From contig NZ_CP170198.1 in NCBI RefSeq assembly GCF_042434915.1, forward strand, positions 2,604,001 through 2,668,000: a DNA stretch of 64,000 nt. Direction: 5' to 3'. The stretch comes from Aquimarina sp042434915. Its GTDB lineage: Bacteria > Bacteroidota > Bacteroidia > Flavobacteriales > Flavobacteriaceae. Positions 27,689 through 35,966 of the stretch are shown here, one piece after another. The translations under genes were made by a program, and so were the position numbers. The notes below the pieces were generated by a model that was not told the DNA's origin, did no database searches, and was given only the letters and a program-made list of their open reading frames with translations. The stretch's first letter is position 1; the number at the start of each line of letters is the position of its first letter.

Positions 27689-28342
27689 CTAGTGTGTACT
27701 AGCTGTGTTTTCTTCGGGTCTTGCTTCTATAGCAGGAATAAGACTCTCTTGAATATCTACTCCTTCTGTATCAATACGTGGACTGCGTCCTTCTAATTCA
27801 GCCTTCAGTTTTTCTACATATTGAACTATTTGCCATCGCTCTTTTTCATCTGTCTGTGCAGCATAAGATCCCATCGAATTTATCCCATAATACATTACAT
27901 GATAAATACTTCCTTCGGTAATGGCTCTTCCAGCATCATCGTAACTAGGAACTCCAAGAATTTTTTCACGTTGTACCAACGTTCCTTTACCGTCTCCTTT
28001 ATCACCGTGACAAATCGCACAATAAATTGTATACAATTGTTGTCCTGCTGCTTCATTTTCTTTTGTGTAGGCCAAAGGATTCTTTAATTCTGTTTTGGCA
28101 GTTTGATAACCTGCGTTGGAATTATCATAATCATAAGGCATCCAACCTCTAGGAACCGATCCATCAACGGGTAACATTGCTTCTTGTTGATTTTCAAACA
28201 CAGTGTACTCTCCATACGCTTCATACCCGACAGATTTATACATATTGGGCATGTACTGGTAATTAGGCTTTGAATCTTTTTGACAAGAAACACTTGTTAT
28301 CAATACAAATGCAACTATTATATTTCTTAAAATACTCTTCAT
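27689..28342 (-). CDS. actE: Alternative complex III monoheme cytochrome c lipoprotein ActE
   Basis: A 217-residue protein starting MKSILRN at 28342, directly after the actD stop; a start 18 bases further up (28360) would overlap actD. A lipobox (LITSVSC) puts the lipidated cysteine at residue 20. One heme motif, CAICHGDKGDGKG, is present with a distal methionine region (MYYGINSMGSYAAQ). ActE carries electrons from the complex to the oxidase. Heme binding is certain from the motif; the transfer partner is inferred from the operon. Confidence 0.93.
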   Translation of the reverse strand: MKSILRNIIVAFVLITSVSCQKDSKPNYQYMPNMYKSVGYEAYGEYTVFENQQEAMLPVDGSVPRGWMPYDYDNSNAGYQTAKTELKNPLAYTKENEAAGQQLYTIYCAICHGDKGDGKGTLVQREKILGVPSYDDAGRAITEGSIYHVMYYGINSMGSYAAQTDEKERWQIVQYVEKLKAELEGRSPRIDTEGVDIQESLIPAIEARPEENTASTH

Positions 28343-28343
28343 G

Positions 28344-28874
28344 TTAATTGTGCTTATCAATTAAACTAACCTCTACAGCCCCTGTATTACTAAGAAACTT
28401 AGAGAGTTCTTGTACGTCCTGTCCTGTTGTATCTACTTCCATCAAAAAGTGATCATCTGTCGTTCTAACATCCGGATTTTCAGCTTGTTTGAATGGCCAT
28501 AATTTACTTCTCATATAGAACGTTATCACCATTAAATGCGCAGCAAAAAACACTGTAAGTTCAAACATAATCGGTACAAAAGCCGGCATATTTTCTATAT
28601 AACTAAAGCTAGGCTTTCCTCCAATATTTTGAGGCCAATCTTCAATCATAATATAATTCATCATGGTAACAGCCACCGTCAAACCAACACAACCATATAA
28701 AAATGAAGTGATAGCTAATCTAGTTGGTGCAAGACCCATTGCCTTGTCTAAACCATGCACAGGAAAAGGTGTATATACCTCTTCGATATGGTATTTTGCT
28801 TCACGAGTCTGCTTTACTGCTTGCATAAGCAGATCATCGTCTTTGTATAAAGCGTGTATTACTTTTGAAGACAT
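28344..28874 (-). CDS. actD: Alternative complex III subunit ActD (DUF3341)
   Basis: A 176-residue DUF3341 protein with a soluble N-terminal part (KVIHALYKDDDLLMQAVKQTREAKYHIEEVYTPFPVHGLD), two helices (about residues 55-80 and 98-120) and a soluble tail. The YTPFPVHGLDKAMGL phrase is the family signature. It anchors the complex in the membrane. Its start is 3 bases after the actC stop and actE follows 1 base past its stop, so these three genes are packed. Confidence 0.93.
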   Translation of the reverse strand: MSSKVIHALYKDDDLLMQAVKQTREAKYHIEEVYTPFPVHGLDKAMGLAPTRLAITSFLYGCVGLTVAVTMMNYIMIEDWPQNIGGKPSFSYIENMPAFVPIMFELTVFFAAHLMVITFYMRSKLWPFKQAENPDVRTTDDHFLMEVDTTGQDVQELSKFLSNTGAVEVSLIDKHN

Positions 28875-28877
28875 ACT

Positions 28878-30659
28878 CTAGTTGTTTTTTAGTTTTAATG
28901 CTTGACCTGCCCAATCATCTCTTTGCGCTCTACCAGGAAAAGCATCGATGATACTATCTAACAAATCATATTCTTTAACAGTCATTTTACTTACTTGATC
29001 GTATGTATAAATTCCTAATTGATGCAGTTTTTGCTCCATAACGGGCCCAATACCACTTATTTTTTTAAGATCATCTGGAGTTTGTGTTTTTGGGTCATAG
29101 ACTCCAATAGTATGTAACATACTATCTATTTGATCCTTTTGTATTTCTGTATCTACTATAGCGTCTGCATTGACTGTAGGTTCATGACCTCCATCATTAA
29201 GCATTGTGTTGTCTGTATTCGTAGCAGAATTTGATACTGGTTGACGCGTTATAGAATCAAAATGATCAACATCATCACCGTGTTCTGCTCTTAATTTCTT
29301 ATACTTTTCACCAGAAGATTTAAGTATGGATTTGACCTCTGCCTGAGCAATTACAGGAAATGTTCTTGCGTAGAGTAAAAATAAAACGAAAAAGAAGCCA
29401 ATCGTACCAATAAAGATTCCTATATCCACAAATGTTGGTGAAAACATAGTCCATGAAGATGGTAAATAATCTCTATGCAATGAAGTAACAATAATAACAA
29501 AACGTTCAAACCACATTCCTATATTAACCACTATAGAAATAAAGAAAGAAAACATGATACTTCTTCTCAATTTTGGAAACCACATAAATTGAGGTGAAAA
29601 TACATTACAAGTCATCATTGCCCAGTATGCCCACCAATAAGGCCCCGTAGCTCTATTTAAGAAAGCGTATTGCTCATATTCTACTCCAGAATACCATGCA
29701 ACAAATAATTCGGTAATGTAAGCAACACCAACAATAGATCCAGTAATCATGATAACTATATTCATCAATTCTATATGTTGAATCGTTATATAATTTTCAA
29801 GATTGGAAACTTTACGCATTATAATTAGTAATGTATTTACCATTGCAAAACCAGAAAAAATAGCTCCTGCAACAAAATATGGAGGAAAAATAGTGGTATG
29901 CCAACCAGGTATCACAGAAGTTGCAAAATCAAAAGATACAATCGTATGAACCGATAATACTAATGGTGTTGCTAAACCAGCCAAAACTAATGAAACTTCT
30001 TCAAAACGTTGCCAATCTTTAGCTCTACCGCTCCATCCAAAAGATAGAATACCGTAAATTCTTTTATTAAAAGGAGTAATTGCTCGATCTCGAATCATTG
30101 CAAAATCTGGTAATAGACCTGTCCACCAGAATACCAAAGAAACTGATAAATATGTAGAGATCGCAAACACATCCCATAATAACGGTGAATTAAAGTTCAC
30201 CCACAACGAACCAAACTGATTAGGTATTGGTAATACCCAATATGCTAACCAAGGACGACCCATGTGAATTATTGGGAATAATCCTGCCTGTATTACAGAG
30301 AAAATAGTCATTGCTTCTGCAGAACGGTTGATTGCCATTCTCCACTTTTGACGAAACAGTAAAAGTACTGCAGAAATAAGTGTTCCAGCGTGACCAATAC
30401 CAACCCACCAAACGAAGTTAGTAATATCCCAAGCCCATCCAACTGTTTTATTTAATCCCCAGGTTCCTATTCCTGTTGATACTGTATAAGTTATACAACC
30501 TAAACCCCAAATGAAAGCAATGAGTGCGATAGAAAAGACTATCCACCAAGATTTATTTGCTTTACCTTCAACCGGTGCTGCTACATCCACAGTAACATCG
30601 TGGTACGTTTTATCGCCAGTTATTAAAGGCTTTCTTATAGGTGCTTCGTAATGAGACAT
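28878..30659 (-). CDS. actC: Alternative complex III NrfD-like subunit ActC with a helix-hairpin-helix tail
   Basis: A 593-residue protein. Residues about 30-455 are a ten-helix NrfD/PsrC-like core (GIGHAGTLISAVLLLFRQKWR, HMGRPWLAYWVLPIPN) that contacts quinol and the ActB iron-sulfur domain. A soluble tail of about 130 residues follows. It begins with a low-complexity linker and ends with a domain at about 528-593 built on DDLKKISGIGPVMEQKLHQLGI, a helix-hairpin-helix type motif best known from DNA-binding proteins and also found as a tail on some respiratory subunits. It lies between actB and actD. Confidence 0.93.
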   Translation of the reverse strand: MSHYEAPIRKPLITGDKTYHDVTVDVAAPVEGKANKSWWIVFSIALIAFIWGLGCITYTVSTGIGTWGLNKTVGWAWDITNFVWWVGIGHAGTLISAVLLLFRQKWRMAINRSAEAMTIFSVIQAGLFPIIHMGRPWLAYWVLPIPNQFGSLWVNFNSPLLWDVFAISTYLSVSLVFWWTGLLPDFAMIRDRAITPFNKRIYGILSFGWSGRAKDWQRFEEVSLVLAGLATPLVLSVHTIVSFDFATSVIPGWHTTIFPPYFVAGAIFSGFAMVNTLLIIMRKVSNLENYITIQHIELMNIVIMITGSIVGVAYITELFVAWYSGVEYEQYAFLNRATGPYWWAYWAMMTCNVFSPQFMWFPKLRRSIMFSFFISIVVNIGMWFERFVIIVTSLHRDYLPSSWTMFSPTFVDIGIFIGTIGFFFVLFLLYARTFPVIAQAEVKSILKSSGEKYKKLRAEHGDDVDHFDSITRQPVSNSATNTDNTMLNDGGHEPTVNADAIVDTEIQKDQIDSMLHTIGVYDPKTQTPDDLKKISGIGPVMEQKLHQLGIYTYDQVSKMTVKEYDLLDSIIDAFPGRAQRDDWAGQALKLKNN

Positions 30660-30695
30660 AATCCTTTATAATTGAATTGATTCTTGATTAATTAA

Positions 30696-33600
30696 TTAAG
30701 CTTCTGTGGTATTTCTAACCTTAGTATGATAAATTACATTAGGCTTCGTTCCTACACTTTCTAACAAATGATACATACGATCGTCTGCCTTAAGCTCTGC
30801 TATTTTACTTTCTTTATCGTTGATGTCTCCAAATGCTATTGCACCAGATGAACAGGCCGCAGAACACGCGGTTTTAAATTCACCATCCTTAATAGCTCTT
30901 CCATCCCTCTTAGCATCTAAGATGGTCTTCTGTGTCATTTGAATACACATAGAACACTTTTCCATCACCCCTCTAGAACGTACAGTTACGTCAGGATTTA
31001 CAACCATACGACCTAAGTCATTGTTCATATGATAATCAAACTCATCATTACCATTATAAAGGAACCAGTTAAATCTACGTACTTTATATGGACAGTTATT
31101 CGCACAATATCTTGTACCAACACAACGATTATACGCCATATGATTTTGACCTTGTCTACCATGAGAAGTCGCAGCAACAGGACATACAGTTTCACAAGGC
31201 GCATGATTACAATGTTGACACATCACAGGTTGAAAAGCTACCTGAGGATTATCAGACGGCAATTCCATTTCTGAAAACTCAGACAATGAACTTCCTAACC
31301 CAGAAATGTTATCTTTTTTAGAATCATCTCCTTCAAAACTATCTTCAGAAGAGTAATAACGATCAATACGCAACCAATGCATATCTCTAGACTTACGTAC
31401 TTCTTCCTTACCTACTACAGGTACATTATTTTCTGCATGACATGCTATAACACAAGCTCCGCATCCTGTACACGCATTAAGATCTATAGATAAATTAAAA
31501 TGATGACCTACAGAACGATCAAATTCGCTCCATAAATCAACCTCGGGTGAAGTTACTTCATACTCAATATGATTTTTACTAACCTCGGGAACCGCATTCC
31601 AAACATGCTTGTCCTTAGTATTAAAAATCTCTAAAGTAGTTTCTTTAATTATATCGCCACGCCCCATTAAGGTGTTATGCAATTGAACACAAGCAAATTC
31701 ATGAACCCCTTCTGCAGGAGTTATAGTTACTGTTTGTATATCATTTTGATTTTTATATAGCTTATAGGCATTAACACCTACTTGCATTTCTTCCTTTAAT
31801 GCTTTTGATTTTCCGTAACCTAATGCTAAGCCCACAGAACCTCTTGCCTGACCTGGTTGAATTAGCACAGGAACCACCAAAGAACCTACACCTTTTAAAG
31901 TTACGTTAGCATAACTTCCATTGAGTGCACCATTAGCTACATTTTCATTTGTCAAACCTAGAGCTTCTGCATCAGCTCTAGAAACCGTTAAATAATTATC
32001 CCAAGAAACTCGAGAAATAGGATCTGGCATCTCTTGCAACCAAGGGTTATTAGCCTGTTGACCATCACCTAAAGCTGTTTTTGCGTACAACGAAAGTTCC
32101 ATTCCAGAAGTTTTAGCAGCAGACAAACGTCTAAAAGCTGCACCTGTATTCAATGGTGTTTCTTTTACAGTTTCTTCTACAACTTCATCGCCTTCCTGAC
32201 CTTCAATAGCTTCGGTAAGCACTTGTTTTGGCATTACAGGCGTTACTAGAACACCATCATGCAATGCTTGATTCCAAGAAGTATTACCTAAAACCCCAGT
32301 CCAAGTATCCTCTATATAATCGTTATATTCCATTGTATTACCTAACCATTTCAATAAAGTAGATTGAAATTGTCTAGTATCGAACAATGGGCGTATTGTA
32401 GGTTGCGTTAAACTATAACTCCCTTTCTTTAATTCTACATCTCCCCAAGATTCCAAATAATGGGGTATTGTAGCTACATAATCACAAAATGAAGCTGTTT
32501 CATCTTCATGCATGGTAAAAGCAACCGAAACATCAACTTTTTCAAGACCTGTTTCGAACTCTTTGGCATTGTAAAGAGAATACATTGGATTCACTCCAGC
32601 AATAAGAATTGCACCTACACTACCTGCATTCATATCTGCTACAAGCTGAGCAACAGCCTTAGCATTACCCTGTCTTATCTTTCTTGGAGTAGCTTCATTA
32701 AACGCCTTTGAATTTAAAGCTTTATTTATAGCTAAAACTACCATTTGAGCATCCACATCTGCTATACCCGAAACAACCACAGCATTACTCCCTGCTTTTT
32801 GAATTTGCTTTGCTGCTTTTACCACAGCACTATCCAACTTAGGTCCTAAAGAACTTTTGGAACCTGCACCCGTAACATAGGCATAAAGCGCTGCTAATAC
32901 ATGCTTTTGCTGTGTTGGTGTAACAGGGATTCGAGTATCTGCATTTGCTCCACTCAAAGACATATTCGACTCAAATTGAATATGCTTTGACATTTTACCA
33001 TTTTTAGGAACTCGTCCTTTAGCATAGCCACTATCATATCCTCCACCTTGCCAATCTCCTAGAAAATCAGCACCAACACTTACAATTGTTGATACTTTAG
33101 AAAAATCATAATCAGCTAGAGCTCGTTCTCCATAAACCGCCTCGTAAGCCTCTAAAGCTTCTGATGATGAGATAGCATCATATACAACATGTCGAGTATT
33201 TGGATATTGCTTTTTAAAATCTGAGAGTAATCGTTCTGTAGACGGACTCGCATATGTTTGTGTTAACATTACGATATCCTTTCCTTGAACAGCCTTTAAC
33301 TTTGCCAAGACTTCTTTATCCAAGACATCCCAAGAAACATCTTTATCTGCAGCTTTTGGACCTTGCAACCTCGTGTTATCATATAACGACAACACAGAAG
33401 CATGCACCCTAGCGTTTGCGCTTCCATTAGTTTTGGCAAGATCATTATTTTCTATCTTGATAGGACGACCTTCTCGTGTTTTTACCAAAACACTTGCAAA
33501 ATCATACCCATCAGCAATTGTTGTCGCGTAATAATTAGCTACTCCTGGAACAATTCGCTCAGGCTGTACAACGTAGGGAATGGATTTTATCACAGGACCC

Positions 33601-33815
33601 TCACATGCCGCTAAAGAAGCAGCTGCTGTACTAAAACCTACATATTTAAGAAAATCTCGACGAGTTGTAGATGAATTTTCTAACGAGGATTTGTCCCCCA
33701 AAAATTCATCCGTAGGTATTTCGTTTACGAATTCATTTTGTTGTAGCGTCTCAACAACAGAACTATTTTCATTAAGCTCTTCAACACTTTTCCAGTATTT
33801 CTTGTTTGATGACAT
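30696..33815 (-). CDS. actB: Alternative complex III iron-sulfur / molybdopterin-like subunit ActB
   Basis: A 1039-residue protein. A twin-arginine signal lies at residues 50-71 (TTRRDFLKYVG...SLAAC) with a lipobox cysteine at 71, so it is exported folded and probably lipidated. Residues about 75-740 resemble a molybdopterin oxidoreductase but carry no cofactor in this family. Residues about 770-1000 form the ferredoxin-like domain: CTGCGACVIACH, CQHCNHAPCETVCP, CVGTRYCANNCP, and CSMC with CSAAC, enough cysteines for three to four clusters. It takes electrons from the quinol site and passes them to the hemes. Confidence 0.95.
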   Translation of the reverse strand: MSSNKKYWKSVEELNENSSVVETLQQNEFVNEIPTDEFLGDKSSLENSSTTRRDFLKYVGFSTAAASLAACEGPVIKSIPYVVQPERIVPGVANYYATTIADGYDFASVLVKTREGRPIKIENNDLAKTNGSANARVHASVLSLYDNTRLQGPKAADKDVSWDVLDKEVLAKLKAVQGKDIVMLTQTYASPSTERLLSDFKKQYPNTRHVVYDAISSSEALEAYEAVYGERALADYDFSKVSTIVSVGADFLGDWQGGGYDSGYAKGRVPKNGKMSKHIQFESNMSLSGANADTRIPVTPTQQKHVLAALYAYVTGAGSKSSLGPKLDSAVVKAAKQIQKAGSNAVVVSGIADVDAQMVVLAINKALNSKAFNEATPRKIRQGNAKAVAQLVADMNAGSVGAILIAGVNPMYSLYNAKEFETGLEKVDVSVAFTMHEDETASFCDYVATIPHYLESWGDVELKKGSYSLTQPTIRPLFDTRQFQSTLLKWLGNTMEYNDYIEDTWTGVLGNTSWNQALHDGVLVTPVMPKQVLTEAIEGQEGDEVVEETVKETPLNTGAAFRRLSAAKTSGMELSLYAKTALGDGQQANNPWLQEMPDPISRVSWDNYLTVSRADAEALGLTNENVANGALNGSYANVTLKGVGSLVVPVLIQPGQARGSVGLALGYGKSKALKEEMQVGVNAYKLYKNQNDIQTVTITPAEGVHEFACVQLHNTLMGRGDIIKETTLEIFNTKDKHVWNAVPEVSKNHIEYEVTSPEVDLWSEFDRSVGHHFNLSIDLNACTGCGACVIACHAENNVPVVGKEEVRKSRDMHWLRIDRYYSSEDSFEGDDSKKDNISGLGSSLSEFSEMELPSDNPQVAFQPVMCQHCNHAPCETVCPVAATSHGRQGQNHMAYNRCVGTRYCANNCPYKVRRFNWFLYNGNDEFDYHMNNDLGRMVVNPDVTVRSRGVMEKCSMCIQMTQKTILDAKRDGRAIKDGEFKTACSAACSSGAIAFGDINDKESKIAELKADDRMYHLLESVGTKPNVIYHTKVRNTTEA

Positions 33816-33873
33816 ATATATCTGATATTAGCTTCTTACTGTTGCCGAATATATTATTCGGTAAAATTTTAAT

Positions 33874-35199
33874 TTAATAGTGACATTTACCACATTCTAA
33901 CCCGCCCATTTGAGCTGCAGTTAACTGATCAACGCCATATTTTTTAGATAATTCTTCATGAATCTTTTCATAATATTCATTACCCGCAACTTTGACATTG
34001 GTCTCACGGTGACAATTAATACACCACCCCATTGTTAATGGAGCGTGCTGATACATTATCTCCATTTCTTCAACAGGTCCATGACATTTCTGACATTCTA
34101 CTCCAGCAACCATTACGTGTTGAGAGTGATTGAAATATGCGAAATCAGGTAAATTATGTATTCGAACCCATTTTACTGGTTCAGTTTTCCCTGTATATGA
34201 TTGACTGGTTTCATCCCAACCTACTGCTTTGTATAGTTTTTGAATTTCACCATCATAAAATTCTTTAGAATACTCTTCAGTTGCAGTAGTTTCTGCCACT
34301 TCACCAATAGATTTATGACAATTCATACATACATTAAGCGAAGGTATACCAGAATGTTTTGACACTCGGGCAGAAGAATGACAGTACTTACAGTCTATTT
34401 CATTCTCACCTGCATGAATCTTGTGTGAATAATGTATCGGTTGAATCGGCTGATACCCTTGATCAACACCAACCTGCATAAAATAACCATAAACAAAATA
34501 CCCACTAGCCAATAGCAAGAAAACAACAGAGACTAAAACTAAAAATTGATTTTGCAAAAACGCTTTCCAAATAGGAGTTCTTTGCGTAGCAGTTTCTTCA
34601 TAAAGTTCTACACCATTTGCCGCAGCAAAATTACGAAGGGTCTTATTCACCAAGAAAAGAATAACTACTAACATCAGAAACACTACTGCCAAAGCTACTA
34701 GTATAATATCGGTTGAAATACCAGATCCTGCAGAAACAGCAACTGACTGAACACCGCCTTCTGGTGTTGAAGGAGCTGCCTTTGGCACCATTACATATGC
34801 CAAAATATCATCGATATCAGCATTTGACAATTGCGGAAAAGCATTCATCGCTGTTTTATTATACTCTTCATAAATAGCTACCGCTTGAGGATCACCAGAA
34901 GCAATCATTGCAGCACTATTTTTAATCCAAGAGTACAACCACTCTTGATCTCGCCTATCCGTAACACCATACAGTGCCGGGCCAGTCATTTTTTTATAAC
35001 GTTTGTGACAAGCTGCACAAAGCGAATTAAACAATTCTTTACCCTTGGCCACATCACCACCAGCAGAAGCTTCTTCTACAGCAGCATTAGCTACAGCAGC
35101 TTCTTCCTGTGCAAATGCAGGACTAAATAAAGTGAATAAAAAAACAGTTCCTAGGATAAGGAGTCTGGAGGCTGAATGTCGGTATTTCACCTGTTTCAT
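33874..35199 (-). CDS. actA: Alternative complex III multiheme cytochrome c ActA (six heme motifs)
   Basis: A 441-residue protein. I start it at MKQVKYRHSASRLLIL (35199), which gives a clean signal peptide ending SPAFAQ; the frame is open for 24 more codons. An N-terminal cytochrome c domain has CAACH at about residues 60-64. Two helices follow (about 165-188 and 215-238), then five CxxCH motifs at about 267, 288, 367, 391 and 435, the last just before the C-terminus. The pentaheme part is the usual ActA; the extra N-terminal heme makes six. First gene of the operon. Confidence 0.93.
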   Translation of the reverse strand: MKQVKYRHSASRLLILGTVFLFTLFSPAFAQEEAAVANAAVEEASAGGDVAKGKELFNSLCAACHKRYKKMTGPALYGVTDRRDQEWLYSWIKNSAAMIASGDPQAVAIYEEYNKTAMNAFPQLSNADIDDILAYVMVPKAAPSTPEGGVQSVAVSAGSGISTDIILVALAVVFLMLVVILFLVNKTLRNFAAANGVELYEETATQRTPIWKAFLQNQFLVLVSVVFLLLASGYFVYGYFMQVGVDQGYQPIQPIHYSHKIHAGENEIDCKYCHSSARVSKHSGIPSLNVCMNCHKSIGEVAETTATEEYSKEFYDGEIQKLYKAVGWDETSQSYTGKTEPVKWVRIHNLPDFAYFNHSQHVMVAGVECQKCHGPVEEMEIMYQHAPLTMGWCINCHRETNVKVAGNEYYEKIHEELSKKYGVDQLTAAQMGGLECGKCHY

Positions 35200-35289
35200 A
35201 TTATAAGTAGAATTATCGTCAAATTTTTGGTATAGTTTTTTCTTAATAAAATAAAGAACGCAAGATACCAATGCTAATTAATTCGACGA

Positions 35290-35297
35290 CAAAAGTA
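35290..35297 (-). promoter_or_regulatory. Possible -7 box for the act-cta operon
   Basis: TACTTTTG on the minus strand matches TAnnTTTG, about 90 bases before the actA start. The expected TTG about 19 bases upstream is missing, so support is moderate at best. Confidence 0.35.
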
Positions 35298-35419
35298 CTA
35301 TAATAAGTCGATTTTGGAAATGTTAGCGATCTGTTAAGTATTAATTTATAACTATTCTAAATAATATTTTTTTATAAAATTGAGTTATTAAACTTTACCT
35401 TTACCGCAAATATATTGTA

Positions 35420-35881
35420 ATGAGAATTTTAAATAAAAATAGCTACATAACGTTTTCCGGAATCTGTATTTTGAGCTGTCTTAATATAAACGCTCAAGAT
35501 ACCTTAAGAACAAATCCAGAGGTAGCACATCAGCTAAAATTATTAGCAAATAATCAAGTTGAGCGTCCACACGGTGAAATCACGATCAATCAAGATCCTA
35601 AAATTAAGTATTTACTTGACGTAAAATCCAAAATGGACAAAGATGGAGCGTTTAGCGACCGCTATAAGATCCAGTTGTACTATGGTAGCCTTAATCAGGC
35701 TAACGACATTAAAAAGTCTGCCGATAATGTCTTTCCTGAATGGAGGACCTCAATCAAATATGAAACACCTAATTATAAAGTTTGGCTAGGAAACTATAGG
35801 AGCCGTCTTGAAGCTGATCGAGCTTTAATCAAGGTTCGTAAAGAGTTTCCTTCAGCTTTTATATTTAAACCTGAAAAATAG
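35420..35881 (+). CDS. SPOR domain protein
   Basis: A 153-residue exported protein with a signal peptide (about residues 1-25, ending NINAQ) and a C-terminal SPOR domain (about 80-153): DRYKIQLYYGSLNQANDIKKSADNVFPEW, then VWLGNYRSRLEADRALIKVRKEFPSAFIF. SPOR domains bind denuded peptidoglycan, often at division sites. It is transcribed away from actA and converges on infB across a shared terminator. The exact role in this organism is unknown. Confidence 0.85.
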   Translation: MRILNKNSYITFSGICILSCLNINAQDTLRTNPEVAHQLKLLANNQVERPHGEITINQDPKIKYLLDVKSKMDKDGAFSDRYKIQLYYGSLNQANDIKKSADNVFPEWRTSIKYETPNYKVWLGNYRSRLEADRALIKVRKEFPSAFIFKPEK

Positions 35882-35910
35882 CGTCTTTATCAACTTAACG
35901 AGAGAGATAG

Positions 35911-35956
35911 GAGTATAAAAAAACCGATAGTTTTCACTATCGGTTTTTTTATACTC
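35911..35956. terminator. Bidirectional terminator between the SPOR gene and infB
   Basis: A perfect 20-base stem (35911-35930 with 35937-35956), loop TTTTCA. The core ACCGATAG/CTATCGGT is flanked by seven A and seven T, so it works in either direction. It lies 30 bases after the SPOR stop and 11 bases after the infB stop. Confidence 0.92.
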
Positions 35957-35966
35957 TAAGTTATTA

